Shown: positions 1 to 9,378, numbered from the stretch's first letter. The stretch: 64,000 nt of DNA from Streptacidiphilus sp. PB12-B1b (GCF_014084125.1 NZ_CP048405.1:6324001-6388000), one strand, 5' to 3'. The notes: generated by a model from the sequence alone, not told the origin. Made by a program: numbers and translations.

Positions 1-296
1 AGCGTCTTGCGGGTGCGGTCGTCGTCGCAGGAGACGTCCCGGACCACCGACATCAGCTCCGGCAGGAGCTCCTCCGCGAGTCTGCCCCGGGCGGCGGCCG
101 GAATGTCCGTCCACTCCTCGGGGCGGTCGGAGAGGCGGGCGAAGTACTGGCGCGAGAGCTGGTCGGCGCGGAAAGGCTTCTCGCCCAGTGCGGCCACCGC
201 CTCGCGGCGCTCGTCGGCGCTGAGGTCGGCGAGGTGGCGCGGGGGCTTCGCGCCACGCGGCGCGACAAAGGTGAGTTCACCGGGCTTGGTAGGCAT
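1..296 (-). CDS. rlmN: 23S rRNA (adenine2503-C2)-methyltransferase RlmN, N-terminal part only
   Basis: This is the 5' end of a leftward gene that runs off the window. It starts with ATG at 296 and reads [20 protein letters not shown], followed by an [20 protein letters not shown] region and an EEWTDIPA segment. This matches the N-terminal domain of actinobacterial RlmN. The radical-SAM core with its Cys cluster lies outside the window. RlmN methylates C2 of A2503 in 23S rRNA and A37 of some tRNAs. The gene follows cdsA in the same direction after about 160 bp. Confidence 0.85.
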   Translation of the reverse strand, partial: MPTKPGELTFVAPRGAKPPRHLADLSADERREAVAALGEKPFRADQLSRQYFARLSDRPEEWTDIPAAARGRLAEELLPELMSVVRDVSCDDDRTRKT

Positions 297-314
297 AGTT
301 CCCCCAGTGTCGCA

Positions 315-418
315 GGTCGGCCCGGGGGGAACGAAAACGCGGGCCCCGACCGCCTCAGGGGTGGTCAGGACCCGCGTCACGAACGGCCCGCGTCACGAAC
401 GGTCGGCGTCACGAACGG
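315..418. repeat. cdsA-rlmN intergenic hairpin and triple direct repeat
   Basis: The gap holds a hairpin (GGTCGGCCCG at 315-324 pairs with 340-351) and three copies of CGTCACGAACGG at 375-386, 391-402 and 407-418, spaced 16 bp apart. The hairpin could end cdsA transcription. The direct repeats could be binding sites or simple duplication. No function is known. Confidence 0.5.
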
Positions 419-457
419 TCGGCGCAGGCGAGGTCGCAGGCCGGGCCGGGACGCCGG

Positions 458-1852
458 TCAGTGCGCGCCGACGAAGCCGACCAGGACCAGCCATACCACC
501 GGGGCGGTGGGCAGCAAGGAGTCCAGCCGGTCCATGATGCCGCCGTGGCCGGGCAGCATCGTGCCCATGTCCTTGATGCCCAGGTCGCGCTTGATCATGG
601 ATTCGCCCAGGTCGCCCAGGGTGGCGCTGACCGCCACGCAGGCGCCCAGGACCAGGCCCTGCCACCAGGAGCCGCCGGTGATCATGAACTGCATGCCCAG
701 GGCGCCCGCCAGCATGCACAGCAGGACGCCGCCGGCCAGGCCCTCGCGGGTCTTGCCGGGGCTGATCCGGGGCGCGAGCTTGTGCTTGCCGAAGCGCGAA
801 CCGGCGGCGTATGCGCCGGTGTCGCTGCACACCGTCAGCACCATGAAGACCACGACCCGCTGCGGCCCGTCGTGCGCGGCCAGCAGCAGCATCACGAAGG
901 TCGCCAGGAAGGGGACGTAGAAGGCGGTGAAGATGCCCGCCGTGACGTCCCGCAGGTAGTCCTCGGGCGGTTGGGCCATTCGCCAGACCAGCACCGCCAG
1001 CGAGGTGAGCGCCAGCGCGATGACCGACGCCTCCGGCCCGCCGAGGTAGGCGCTGACCAGCATGGCGACGCCGCCGACGACCAGCGGGACCAGGGGGACG
1101 TCGATCCCCTTGCTCTCCTTGAGCCGGCTGGTCAGCTCCCACATGCCGATCACGACGACCGCCGCGACGACGCCGACGAACAGCCACTTCACGAAGACCA
1201 GCGAGGCCACCACGACCACCCCGAGGCCGACGCCGACGCCGACGGCGGCGCGCAGGTCACGGCCGCCCTTGGGGGCCTTGGGGGGCTGCGGCGTCCGGGC
1301 CGCCGCCGGGGCGGAGCCGGGCGGGCGCGGGGCCGACGGTGCGGCGGGCACGGCGGGGCCTCCCGGCGGGGCCGGGTGGAAGCCGGGCGGGGCGGGCGAG
1401 TCGTCGGATATCGGCGGCAGGATCGCGGTCTGCTCCGCGCCGGAGACCGGCGGCGGAGGAGGGGGCACGTCGTCGCGGAACAGCGGCCCGGTCAGCCGGG
1501 TCGCCTCCTCGGGCTGCGGCTGGCCGCTCTGCTGCCCGGGCCCCGGCCGGCCGTCGCCCTGCTCCGGCTCCGGGCTCTGCTGCGGGGGGCCCTGCTGCTG
1601 CGAGCGCGGCTCCCCGGGAGGGGCCGCCCGGTAGGAGCGGTCCGGTCCGAGGCTATCGGCGACTGGCGGCATGTACTGAGTCTGCGCCATGTCGTCCGCG
1701 CCCTGCAGCGGGTACTGCTGCGAGTGGTCGAACGCCGGCCCCGCCCACGAGGGCGGGACCGGTCCTCCCAGGGGAGTTTCGTGGCCCTGCTGCGGTCGGG
1801 CCCCGGCACCTCTGTCGTCAGAGGCGGGCCCCCAATAGGAGTCGTCGTTCAT
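458..1852 (-). CDS. cdsA: Phosphatidate cytidylyltransferase (CDP-diglyceride synthase)
   Basis: The 464-residue integral membrane enzyme makes CDP-diacylglycerol from phosphatidic acid and CTP, the branch point of phospholipid synthesis. The first ~200 residues are a Pro/Gly/Gln-rich cytoplasmic extension typical of actinobacteria. Several hydrophobic segments follow. The C-terminus carries the family signature, SMIKRDLGIKDMG (about residue 418) then LPGHGGIMDRLD (about residue 433). The ATG overlaps the frr stop by one base (TGATG), so the two are translationally coupled. Confidence 0.95.
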   Translation of the reverse strand: MNDDSYWGPASDDRGAGARPQQGHETPLGGPVPPSWAGPAFDHSQQYPLQGADDMAQTQYMPPVADSLGPDRSYRAAPPGEPRSQQQGPPQQSPEPEQGDGRPGPGQQSGQPQPEEATRLTGPLFRDDVPPPPPPVSGAEQTAILPPISDDSPAPPGFHPAPPGGPAVPAAPSAPRPPGSAPAAARTPQPPKAPKGGRDLRAAVGVGVGLGVVVVASLVFVKWLFVGVVAAVVVIGMWELTSRLKESKGIDVPLVPLVVGGVAMLVSAYLGGPEASVIALALTSLAVLVWRMAQPPEDYLRDVTAGIFTAFYVPFLATFVMLLLAAHDGPQRVVVFMVLTVCSDTGAYAAGSRFGKHKLAPRISPGKTREGLAGGVLLCMLAGALGMQFMITGGSWWQGLVLGACVAVSATLGDLGESMIKRDLGIKDMGTMLPGHGGIMDRLDSLLPTAPVVWLVLVGFVGAH

Positions 1853-2409
1853 CAGACCTCGAGGAGCTCGGCTTCCTTGTGCTTCAGCAGCTCGTCCACC
1901 TGCGTGACATAGCGCGCGGTGACGTCCTCGAGCTCCTTCTCGGCGCGGCGGACCTCGTCCTCGCCGGCCTCGCCGTCCTTGCTCAGCTTGTCCAGGATCT
2001 CCTTGGCCTTGCGGCGCACCGCGCGGATGGAGATCTTGGCGTCCTCGCCCTTGGTGCGGGCGACCTTGATGTACTCCCGCCGGCGCTCCTCGGTGAGCTG
2101 CGGGAACACCACCCGGATGATGGAACCGTCGTTGGACGGGTTGACGCCGAGGTCCGAGTTGCGGATGGCCTCCTCGATCACCCGCAGCGAGCTCTTGTCG
2201 AACGGCGAGACGACCGCCATCCGCGGCTCGGGCACCGAGAAGGACGCCAGCTGGTTGATCGGGGTGACCGCACCGTAGTACTCAGCGACGATCTTGTTGA
2301 ACATCGCGGGGTGCGCACGGCCGGTACGGATCGCGGCGAAGTCGTCCTTGGCGACGGCGACGGCCTTCTCCATCTTCTCCTCGGCTTCGAGGAGGGTCTC
2401 TTCGATCAC
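1852..2409 (-). CDS. frr: Ribosome recycling factor
   Basis: The 185-residue protein splits post-termination ribosomes together with EF-G. The GTG at 2409 was chosen because an AGGAG box lies 6 nt upstream and the product begins [17 protein letters not shown], the normal RRF start. A longer in-frame reading to 2505 would add residues unlike the family. The typical RTGRAHP motif and the long charged C-terminal helices are present. It lies between pyrH and cdsA, the usual actinobacterial order. Confidence 0.96.
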   Translation of the reverse strand: MIEETLLEAEEKMEKAVAVAKDDFAAIRTGRAHPAMFNKIVAEYYGAVTPINQLASFSVPEPRMAVVSPFDKSSLRVIEEAIRNSDLGVNPSNDGSIIRVVFPQLTEERRREYIKVARTKGEDAKISIRAVRRKAKEILDKLSKDGEAGEDEVRRAEKELEDVTARYVTQVDELLKHKEAELLEV

Positions 2410-2525
2410 AATGTGCTCCTGTCCGGTGCTACCCGGTCTCGACTCCTGCTGTGCGGGCACTGCTACTGCGGCTGCTACCGGGCCCGTTCGCGGACGTCCG
2501 GCCACATGTCCATCCCCTGCCGGGG

Positions 2526-3272
2526 TCAGCTACGGTCGGCCGCCCCGTTGATCAACGTGCCGATCTTCTCACCGCGGACCGCGCGGGCGATATTGCCCTC
2601 GGCCAGCAGCTCGAACACCAGGATCGGCAGGTCGTTGTCCTTGCAGAGCGTGATCGCGGTGAGGTCGGCGACCTTGAGATCACGCGTGATCACCTCGGAG
2701 TATTCCAGGCCGTCGAACTTCACCGCGCCCGGGTTGGTCCGGGGGTCGGAGTCGTAGACGCCGTCCACCCCGTTCTTGCCCATCAGCAGCACCTCGGCGT
2801 GGATCTCCAGGGCGCGCTGGACGGCGGTGGTGTCGGTGGAGAAGTACGGCATGCCCATACCCGCACCGAAGATCACCACGCGCCCCTTCTCCAGGTGGCG
2901 CACGGCCCGCAGCGGCAGGTACGGCTCGGCGACCTGGCCCATGGTGATGGCGGTCTGCACCCGGGTCTCGATGCCTTCCTTCATCAGGAAGTCCTGCAGC
3001 GCCAGGCAGTTCATCACCGTGCCGAGCATGCCCATGTAGTCCGAGCGGGCCCGGTCCATGCCGCGCTGCTGCAGTTCGGCCCCGCGGAAGAAGTTGCCGC
3101 CGCCGATCACCACGGCGACCTCGGTCCCGCCGCGGACCACGGTGGCGATCTCCCGGGCGATGGCGTGGACCACGTCCGGATCAACGCCGAGTCCGCCCCC
3201 GCCGGCGAAAGCCTCGCCGGAGAGCTTGAGCAGTACGCGGCGGCGCGAACCGTCCTCGGTGGTCATCTGCAT
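2526..3272 (-). CDS. pyrH: UMP kinase
   Basis: The 248-residue amino-acid-kinase-fold enzyme phosphorylates UMP to UDP. Visible hallmarks are [12 protein letters not shown] near the N-terminus, [11 protein letters not shown] for phosphate binding, and [16 protein letters not shown] for the nucleotide site. The ATG at 3272 follows an AGGAGG box. A second ATG two codons later is also possible. The open frame continues to 3845 without resembling the family and was not used. Confidence 0.96.
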   Translation of the reverse strand: MQMTTEDGSRRRVLLKLSGEAFAGGGGLGVDPDVVHAIAREIATVVRGGTEVAVVIGGGNFFRGAELQQRGMDRARSDYMGMLGTVMNCLALQDFLMKEGIETRVQTAITMGQVAEPYLPLRAVRHLEKGRVVIFGAGMGMPYFSTDTTAVQRALEIHAEVLLMGKNGVDGVYDSDPRTNPGAVKFDGLEYSEVITRDLKVADLTAITLCKDNDLPILVFELLAEGNIARAVRGEKIGTLINGAADRS

Positions 3273-3326
3273 CGACTCCTCCTGGTGCATGAACTTGTGC
3301 GTGCGCTGGTACGGGCACGCGTACGA

Positions 3327-3382
3327 GAGGAGGCCACTGCCGCCGGAACCAGTACGGTTACCTGCACGGCAGTGGCCTCCTC
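3327..3382 (-). terminator. Strong hairpin between tsf and pyrH
   Basis: A perfect 16-bp inverted repeat (GAGGAGGCCACTGCCG at 3327-3342, complement at 3367-3382) has a 24-nt loop and extends as a weaker stem with one bulge. It lies between the tsf stop and the pyrH start. It fits a terminator or attenuator that separates rpsB-tsf from pyrH-frr-cdsA. No T-tract follows, which is common in Streptomyces. Confidence 0.7.
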
Positions 3383-3450
3383 GTCGTATCCACGACTCAC
3401 ATCGTATGGGCGCAGACCCGGATCGGGCCTCCGCCGCAGACCCCCAGGGG

Positions 3451-4287
3451 TCAGGCGCCGACGCGGAAGCGGGCGAAGCGGACCAGCTTGACGCCGGCCT
3501 CGTCCAGGACCTTCTGCACGGTCTTCTTGTTGTCCTTGGCGAACGCCTGCTCCAGGACCGCGTTCTCCTTGACGAAGCCGGTGACGCGACCCTCGACGAT
3601 GCGCGGCAGGGCAGCCTCGGGCTTGCCCTCCTCGCGGGCGGTGGCCTCGGCGATGCGGCGCTCGCTGTCCAGCGTCTCGGCCGGGATGTCCTCGCGGGAG
3701 AGGAAGGTGGGGGCGAAGGCGGCGATGTGCTGCGCGACGTCCTTGGCGATCTCCGCGTTCTCCTTGTCGAGCTCGACCAGGACGCCGATGGCCGGCGGCA
3801 GGTCGGGGTCGGTGCGGTGCATGTACGCCGCGACGTACGCACCACCGGTGAACTGCGCGAAGCGACGGAAGACGATCTTCTCGCCCAGGCTCGCGTTGGC
3901 CTCGTCCACGAACTGCTGGACGGTCTGGCCCGGGTTGATCTCGCTGGCCAGAGCGGTCTCGATGTCGGCCGGGGAGGTCTTGGCGACGTGGGCGGCCAGC
4001 GCGTTGGCGACCTCCACGAAGCGGCCGCCCTTGGCGACGAAGTCGGTCTCGCAGTTCAGCTCGACCAGGACACCCTTGTCGCCGTCCTCCAGCAGGGAGA
4101 CCACGGCGCCGTTGGTGGCGTCACGGCCCTCGCGCTTGGCGACGCCCTTCTGGCCCTTGATGCGGAGCAGCTCGACAGCCTTGTCGACGTCGCCCTCCGA
4201 CTCGTCCAGGGCCTTCTTACAGTCCATCATTCCGGCGCCGGTGAGCTCACGGAGCTTCTTGACGTCAGCGGCGGTGGTGTTCGCCAT
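3451..4287 (-). CDS. tsf: Elongation factor Ts
   Basis: The 278-residue guanine-nucleotide exchange factor recycles EF-Tu-GDP. It starts [20 protein letters not shown], with the conserved MDCKKAL segment just after and the LNCETDFVA motif (about residues 77-85) that contacts EF-Tu. It lies downstream of rpsB, the standard pairing. The rpsB-tsf gap contains a hairpin. Confidence 0.97.
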   Translation of the reverse strand: MANTTAADVKKLRELTGAGMMDCKKALDESEGDVDKAVELLRIKGQKGVAKREGRDATNGAVVSLLEDGDKGVLVELNCETDFVAKGGRFVEVANALAAHVAKTSPADIETALASEINPGQTVQQFVDEANASLGEKIVFRRFAQFTGGAYVAAYMHRTDPDLPPAIGVLVELDKENAEIAKDVAQHIAAFAPTFLSREDIPAETLDSERRIAEATAREEGKPEAALPRIVEGRVTGFVKENAVLEQAFAKDNKKTVQKVLDEAGVKLVRFARFRVGA

Positions 4288-4380
4288 TGTTCTTCAGTCT
4301 CTTCTCACGATATCGGTGGAGGTGGGTCGGCCGGGCCCGGTCTCCGCCTGGTCCGGCGGTGCACAGGGCCCGGCACGATG

Positions 4381-4416
4381 CGAGGGGTACGCCGGGGTCA
4401 GCCGCCGTACCCCTCG
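4381..4416 (-). terminator. Hairpin after rpsB
   Basis: An 11-bp perfect inverted repeat, CGAGGGGTACG (4381-4391) and CGTACCCCTCG (4406-4416), lies just past the rpsB stop. It probably acts as a partial terminator that sets the rpsB:tsf transcript ratio. Confidence 0.65.
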
Positions 4417-4427
4417 CCCTGAAGTCG

Positions 4428-5351
4428 TCAGCCCTGCTCGGCCTCGGCCGAAGCCTCGGCGGCGGGGGCCTCGGCGGGGGCAGCCTCGGCAGCCGGGGCC
4501 TCATCGGCCGGGGTCTCGTCGGCCGGGGTCTCGTCGGCCGCGGCGTCGGCGGCCGGAGCCTCGTCGGCCTTCTTCTCACCCTCGACGAGCAGCTCGCGCT
4601 CCCAGTCGGCGAGCGGCTGGTCGGCGCCGCCCTCGACCTTGGCGTCGCCCTTGGCGGCACCGGAACGGGCCATCAGGCCCTCGGCGACGGCGTCGGCGAT
4701 CACGCGGGTCAGCAGGCTGACCGAGCGGATGGCGTCGTCGTTGCCGGGGATCTTGTAGTCGACCTCGTCGGGGTCGCAGTTGGTGTCGAGGATCGCCACC
4801 ACCGGGATGTGGAGCTTGCGCGCCTCACCGACGGCGATGTGCTCCTTCTTGGTGTCGACGACCCACACCGCGGAGGGCACGCGCTGCATGTCGCGGATGC
4901 CGCCGAGGGTCTTCTCCAGCTTGTCGTACTCGCGCTGGAGGACGAGCAGCTCCTTCTTGGTGAGGCCCGAGCCGGCCACATCCGTGAAGTCGATCTCGCT
5001 CAGTTCCTTGAGCCGCTGCAGGCGCTTGTAGACCGTGGAGAAGTTGGTCAGCATGCCGCCGAGCCAGCGGTGGTTGACGTAGGGCATGCCGACGCGGGTG
5101 GCCTGCTCCGCGATGGCCTCCTGCGCCTGCTTCTTCGTGCCGACGAAGAGGACGCTGCCGCCGTGGGCGACCGTCTCCTTGACGAACTCGAAGGCGCGGT
5201 CGATGTAGTTCAGCGACTGCAGCAGGTCGATGATGTAGATGCCGTTGCGCTCCGTGAAGATGAACCGCTTCATCTTCGGATTCCAACGACGGGTCTGGTG
5301 ACCGAAGTGGACGCCGCTCTCCAGCAGCTCCCGCATCGTGACGACGGCCAT
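4428..5351 (-). CDS. rpsB: 30S ribosomal protein S2
   Basis: The 307-residue protein begins [20 protein letters not shown], the canonical S2 start, and contains [20 protein letters not shown] and the [19 protein letters not shown] region. The last ~60 residues are an Ala/Glu/Pro/Asp repeat-like tail, usual for streptomycete S2 but absent from E. coli. S2 binds the 30S head and is needed for S1 docking and mRNA loading. Confidence 0.97.
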   Translation of the reverse strand: MAVVTMRELLESGVHFGHQTRRWNPKMKRFIFTERNGIYIIDLLQSLNYIDRAFEFVKETVAHGGSVLFVGTKKQAQEAIAEQATRVGMPYVNHRWLGGMLTNFSTVYKRLQRLKELSEIDFTDVAGSGLTKKELLVLQREYDKLEKTLGGIRDMQRVPSAVWVVDTKKEHIAVGEARKLHIPVVAILDTNCDPDEVDYKIPGNDDAIRSVSLLTRVIADAVAEGLMARSGAAKGDAKVEGGADQPLADWERELLVEGEKKADEAPAADAAADETPADETPADEAPAAEAAPAEAPAAEASAEAEQG

Positions 5352-5720
5352 GGCCGTACTCCTCGGTTTCTCGGTTGTCCGCGACGGCCGGGAGGCCGAA
5401 GCGCCTGACGCCCTGACCGTGCCGTGCCTGCGCGGTGCTCCCGGGGTCCCCTGGACGGGGCACCGGTAGTTCCGCGCGGACCGAGTGGCACTGCACCGGG
5501 CGGACGAGAGCCGAACTACCGGTGGCGGGGCGTGCGAAGTCGACCCGGCGTGCCGGGTCGCGAGTGAAGTGTACGGGAACTGCGGGACACCGGGCGAACC
5601 GCGCGCGAGGGGTCACCCCCTCACTCGTGTGGGTGAGCGAGTTGTCCACACCCCCGGGACTGTCCACAGACAGCCGCCGACGGCGCCGGAACGACCGTCC
5701 TGACGAGGAGAGTCCTGTCC
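5352..5720. promoter_or_regulatory. Divergent region between rpsB and the M23 gene, with an inverted repeat in the rpsB leader
   Basis: This 369-bp gap must hold the promoters of leftward rpsB and the rightward secreted-protein gene. A 12-bp perfect inverted repeat (CACCGGTAGTTC at 5461-5472, complement at 5513-5524) lies about 110-170 bp upstream of rpsB. It could be an RNA leader structure for autoregulation by S2 or an attenuator. No gene is evident. Confidence 0.5.
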
Positions 5721-6422
5721 ATGACCTCTCTCCACACCCCCGGCGGCACCGGCTGCCGCCCGCCCCACCTCGACGGCCGGACCCTGCTGCTGGCCGTCGG
5801 CGTGCTGCTGTGGCTGGCGATGGCGCTGGTCGGCCGCCCGCATCCGGCGCACGCGGCGGTCGTCCTGCACCCGGATCCGCTGCCCTACCACGATCGGCTG
5901 CCGTACCACGATCGGCTGCCCCGGGCAGCCGCCCCGCCGCCCGGGCCGCTGCTGCCGGTGGGGCGGCTGCCCGGGGACCTGCTGCGCCGCTTCGACCCGC
6001 CGCCGCTTCCCTGGGCCGCCGGGCACCGGGGGGTGGACCTCGCGGCGGCCGTCGGCACCCCGGTGCTGGCGGTGCGCGAGGGCGTGGTCACCTTCTCCGG
6101 GACGGTCGCCGGCGTGGGCGTGCTCACCGTCACCCACCCCGGCATCGGCGAACCGGCGCTGCGGACGACCTACGAGCCGGTCCAGCCGCTGTTGCCGACG
6201 GGGGCCGCGGTGGCCAGGGGCGAGGTGATCGCCCGGGTCGCCCCCGGGCCGGGCGGTCCCGGCGGACCGGGCGGATCGGTCGGGCCCGGCGGGCTGGGCC
6301 GCTGCCCGGTGAGCTGCCTGCACTGGGGGCTGCTGCGGGGGCAGCGCTACCTCGATCCGCTGGCCCTGGTCGGGCTCGGACACGCCCGGCTGCTGCCACC
6401 GGACCAGGCGGCCGCCGACTGA
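5721..6422 (+). CDS. Secreted M23 (LytM-like) peptidase-fold protein, probably with altered catalysis
   Basis: The 233-residue protein has one hydrophobic segment (about residues 20-45, ending HPAHA) that fits a signal peptide. A low-complexity linker follows, then an M23 domain from about residue 98. The zinc ligands H102 and D106 (GHRGVDLA) and H201 are present. The two catalytic histidines of active LytM enzymes appear replaced: the HxH motif reads C199-L-H201, and the usual YxH segment reads YEP. It may therefore bind cell wall or regulate an amidase rather than cut peptidoglycan. A GAGGAG box lies 10 nt before the ATG. Confidence 0.8.
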   Translation: MTSLHTPGGTGCRPPHLDGRTLLLAVGVLLWLAMALVGRPHPAHAAVVLHPDPLPYHDRLPYHDRLPRAAAPPPGPLLPVGRLPGDLLRRFDPPPLPWAAGHRGVDLAAAVGTPVLAVREGVVTFSGTVAGVGVLTVTHPGIGEPALRTTYEPVQPLLPTGAAVARGEVIARVAPGPGGPGGPGGSVGPGGLGRCPVSCLHWGLLRGQRYLDPLALVGLGHARLLPPDQAAAD

Positions 6423-6463
6423 CGCCCGGCTACCGGCCACCGGTGCGCGGCCCGGCGGACTGC

Positions 6464-7054
6464 TCAGTCGGCGACGACGGTGACGCCGTGCATGACCAGG
6501 GCGACGGCGCTCTCGGTGATGGCCGTCGGATCCTCGGCCGCGCCGATCTCCAGCCGCTTCACCGCCGCCTCCACCACACCCTGCACCAGCACGGCGGTCA
6601 GCCCCGGCTGCCGGTGGCCGAGATCGGCCAGCGCGCTGACGACCAGGCCGACCAGCTGGCCGTGCGAGGCCCGGATCCGCTCCCGCGCGGTGTCGTCCAG
6701 CTCGCCCGCCGAGATGGCGGCCACCGCGCGGTGCCGGGGATCCCCGGCGAGCGCCAGCTGCGCCCGGACGTACGCCTCGACCCGCGCGGCGGGCGTCCGC
6801 TCGGCCGCCACCGCCTCGGCGATCTCGGCCGCCCACGCGGGGAAGTCCACCGCGCACAGCTCGGCGACGACGGCGGCGCGGGAGCCGAAGTACTCGTAGA
6901 CGGAGGAGCGGGCCAGACCGGTCCGGCGGGCGAGGTTGGGGAAGCTCAGGGCCTCCATGCCGCCCTCGGCGAGCAGTGCGCGGGCGGCCTCCAGCAGCGC
7001 GTCGCGCTGCAGCTGACGATGCTCGGCCAGAGTTGCGGCTCGGATCTTGGGCAC
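6464..7054 (-). CDS. TetR/AcrR-family transcriptional regulator
   Basis: The 196-residue protein has an N-terminal TetR helix-turn-helix (about residues 15-60, including LSFPNLARRTGLARSSVYEY) and a helical C-terminal ligand domain of unknown ligand. It lies downstream of whiG and convergent with the M23 gene, as is usual in this genomic block. The 77-bp gap to the whiG stop probably holds its promoter. No target can be named. Confidence 0.9.
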   Translation of the reverse strand: MPKIRAATLAEHRQLQRDALLEAARALLAEGGMEALSFPNLARRTGLARSSVYEYFGSRAAVVAELCAVDFPAWAAEIAEAVAAERTPAARVEAYVRAQLALAGDPRHRAVAAISAGELDDTARERIRASHGQLVGLVVSALADLGHRQPGLTAVLVQGVVEAAVKRLEIGAAEDPTAITESAVALVMHGVTVVAD

Positions 7055-7131
7055 CGGACCAGCTTAGACCGGCCGCCGCACGGCGGTGCAGGGGCCGGGG
7101 CACGAGGGCTCGACACCGGGTCGCGGCTGCC

Positions 7132-8298
7132 TCAACGCGCGTCGGAGAGCTTGGCCCGCAGTTGCAGCACGGCCTTGGTGTGGATCTGGCTCACCCTGCT
7201 CTCGGTGACCCCCAGCACCTGGCCGATCTCGGCGAGGGTCAGGCCCTCGTAGTAGTACAGACTCACCACCGTCTTCTCCCGTTCGGGGAGGGTGTTGATG
7301 GCGCGGGCGAGCAGTCGGCGCAGCTCCCGGCTCTCGGCGATCTCGACCGGATTGTCGGCGGTGGTGTCCTCCAGGGTGTCCACCAGGCTGGTCCGACCGC
7401 TGCCGTCGCCCTCACCGCCGGGGTTGAGCAGCTCGTCCAGGGCGACGACATTGGCCAGCGACAACTGGCTGAAGATGGTGTGCAGATCATCGAGGGCGAT
7501 GCCCATCTCGGCGGCGACCTCGGGATCGGTCGGCGTCCGACGCAGCGTCAGTTCCAGTGTGGCGTAGGCACGTTCAACCGTCCGCGCCTTCTGCCGGACG
7601 GAGCGCGGGATCCAGTCCAGGGCGCGCAGCTCGTCGATGATGGCACCGCGGATGCGGCTGATGGCATAGGTCTCGAACTTGATCGCCCGGGCGGGGTCGA
7701 ACTTCTCGATGGCGTCGATCAGTCCGAAGACGCCGGAGGAGACGAAGTCCGCCTGCTCCACATTGGCCGGAAGGCCCACCCCCACCCTCCCGGCCACGTA
7801 CTTGACCAGGGGCGAGTAGTGCAGGATCAGCTGCTCGCGCAGCCGGGGATCGCCGTCGGCCTTGTAGCTGCGCCACAGCTCGTCCAGGGGACGCCGGGCC
7901 GGGGGCGGCGCGACCGACAGCTCCGGCGGCTGCGCCGGACCGGGCACCAGCACCGGTCCCTGCCCGGAAGCGGGCGGCGCGGGGGCGGTCGGCGCGGGGG
8001 CGGTCGGCGCGGGGGCGGCGGAGGGCGGCCCCGGCGCGGCCGGTGCGTCCGAGGCCGGTGCCTGGGAACCGGGAGCAGGAACGCCGGGAGCAGGCACGCT
8101 TGGAGCAGGCACGCTTGGAGCAGGAGTACCGGGGGTCGGCGTGTTGGGGCTGGGGGCGCTCGGGGTGGAGGAGCCGTTGCGGGCCCCGGGGATGTACTGA
8201 GCCTCGCCATGGGTTGCCGTCCTCCGCGCGCGCGTCGACCAGGAGCGCCTGCCGAAGGTGCGGGGCTCGTCCCCGGGGCAGCTTGAGTACATGGGCAT
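7132..8298 (-). CDS. whiG: RNA polymerase sigma factor WhiG (FliA/sigma-28 class)
   Basis: WhiG commits aerial hyphae to sporulation and activates whiH and whiI. Region 2 ([20 protein letters not shown], then [15 protein letters not shown]), region 3 and region 4.2 ([18 protein letters not shown]) match WhiG closely. The start is uncertain: 8298 (MPMYSS) is given, but ATG at 8328 or a start at 8394 is possible and none has a strong ribosome-binding site. With any of these, a Pro/Ala/Ser-rich N-terminal tract of over 100 residues precedes region 2, longer than in S. coelicolor WhiG. Confidence 0.93.
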   Translation of the reverse strand: MPMYSSCPGDEPRTFGRRSWSTRARRTATHGEAQYIPGARNGSSTPSAPSPNTPTPGTPAPSVPAPSVPAPGVPAPGSQAPASDAPAAPGPPSAAPAPTAPAPTAPAPPASGQGPVLVPGPAQPPELSVAPPPARRPLDELWRSYKADGDPRLREQLILHYSPLVKYVAGRVGVGLPANVEQADFVSSGVFGLIDAIEKFDPARAIKFETYAISRIRGAIIDELRALDWIPRSVRQKARTVERAYATLELTLRRTPTDPEVAAEMGIALDDLHTIFSQLSLANVVALDELLNPGGEGDGSGRTSLVDTLEDTTADNPVEIAESRELRRLLARAINTLPEREKTVVSLYYYEGLTLAEIGQVLGVTESRVSQIHTKAVLQLRAKLSDAR

Positions 8299-8445
8299 GC
8301 GTCGTCTTGAGCCGTTCTGCCGTTCCATCGGCTGCGTTGAACCGAGCGGTTGCGAGCGTAGCGTGACCACGTGGTCTCTGAGCGCTATGCACAACGCGTG
8401 CTCGCTCGATCAGGTGGCTGGCGCCGACGCCGGAGCCGCCGCGGT

Positions 8446-9095
8446 TCACACCAGGCACCAGCGCTCTCCCCGGCGCTCCACCAGGCCCAGCGAGCCGAGT
8501 TCGTACAGCCGCCGCAGCACCCGGTCGCCGGGCAGCCCCGCGCCCCGGACGAGCCGCTCCACCGGCGCGCCCAGGCTGCCGACCGGCAGTGCCTCCAGCA
8601 CGCGGAGCGCCTCGCCGCCCAGCGCGTCGCGCGGCAGTACCGGGCCCCGGCCCGGCGGGGCGAGGTCCGCGCCGATCGCGCCGACCAGCTCGATCACCTC
8701 GTCCGCGCCGGTGACCAGGCTGCCGCCGGCGCGCAGCAGCGCGTGCACCCCCGCCGAGAGTTCGCTGGTGACCGGCCCCGGCACGCCCATGACCAGCCGG
8801 TTGAGGTCGCGGGCGCGGCGGGCGGTGGAAAGCGCGCCGCTGCGCCGGGCCGCCTCCACCACGACCGTGCCCCGGGTGAGCGCGGCGATGACCCGGTTGC
8901 GGAGCAGGAACCGGGGCTTGGTGGGGTGCGCACCCAGCGGCAGCTCGCTGATCAGCAGCCCCTGTTCGGCGATGCGGCCGAGCAGGGCGGCGTTGCCGCG
9001 CGGATAGCACTGGTCCAGGCCGCAGGCCAGGACGCCCAGGGTGAGCCCGGTGGCGGCCAGCGCGCCCCGGTGGGCGGCGGCGTCGATGCCGTACG
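8446..9095 (-). pseudogene. dprA: dprA 3' fragment, cut off from its start by element 1
   Basis: The reading frame enters at the element boundary as YGIDAAAHRGALA and continues through the DprA Rossmann core (GVLACGLDQCYPRGN, LLISELPLG, FLLRNRVIA, then VVVEAARRSGALSTA) to a C-terminal winged-helix-like domain ending GERWCLV. It has no start of its own near the junction. Its missing 5' half lies at 21464-21910. DprA loads RecA on incoming single-stranded DNA during transformation. Expression as a partial protein is unlikely. Confidence 0.9.
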
Positions 9096-9103
9096 TTCTC
9101 TAG
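9090..9103. other. Element 1 left end: inverted repeat and GTACG duplication
   Basis: CGTACGTTCTCTAG at 9090-9103 is the exact inverse of 21464-21477. Read on the same strand, both ends of the element carry GTACG (9091-9095 and 21473-21477), while the uninterrupted dprA sequence needs only one copy. Similarity continues inward imperfectly (GTGTTGCA-like on both sides), suggesting inverted ends of about 30 bp. Confidence 0.8.
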
Positions 9104-9120
9104 CTGGTCTAGGTGTGTTG

Positions 9121-9362
9121 CATCCTCGCGGACCCCACTGCCCGATGGGGCAGGCCGAGCCCGGGTCTTTCAGCCAGGGTGGGCGGCTCCGGTTCGCCGG
9201 CGCAGACCAGCCGAGCCCCCAGCCCGTGGGCATGGGCAAGGTCAGCGACCAAACCCTGCCGAGGACCCGGCCCCGATCCCCCTCACCGGCGGCCCCGGCC
9301 AGGAATCGGTCCAGCGCCCTCTGCGGCCGTACCGGTCGAGCGGCCGCCAACCGCCCCAGCAA
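9121..9362 (-). pseudogene. Decayed dprA-like N-terminal fragment inside element 1
   Basis: On the minus strand this stretch resembles the resident dprA 5' half across several short segments in shifted frames. ALDRFLAGAAGEG matches the resident ALDRLQAGPAGEG, and DLAHAHGLGARLVCAGEPE matches DLDHACSLGTRLVCPGEPE. Frameshifts break it and it ends before the SVAVVGAR segment. It is too diverged to be a recent copy of the local gene, so it was probably carried in from another host. Confidence 0.6.
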
Positions 9363-9378
9363 GCCACATCGTGACGTA

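Noticed and set aside
461..1912. Long rightward open frame opposite cdsA
   Set aside because: It is the antisense shadow of cdsA, with His/Arg/Gly-rich low-complexity content and no family features. The same applies to many long open frames opposite rpsB, tsf, the tape-measure gene and the sip genes.
2526..3845. Longer pyrH reading reaching into tsf
   Set aside because: The upstream part crosses a strong hairpin and runs antiframe over tsf. UMP kinase starts at the AGGAGG-preceded ATG.
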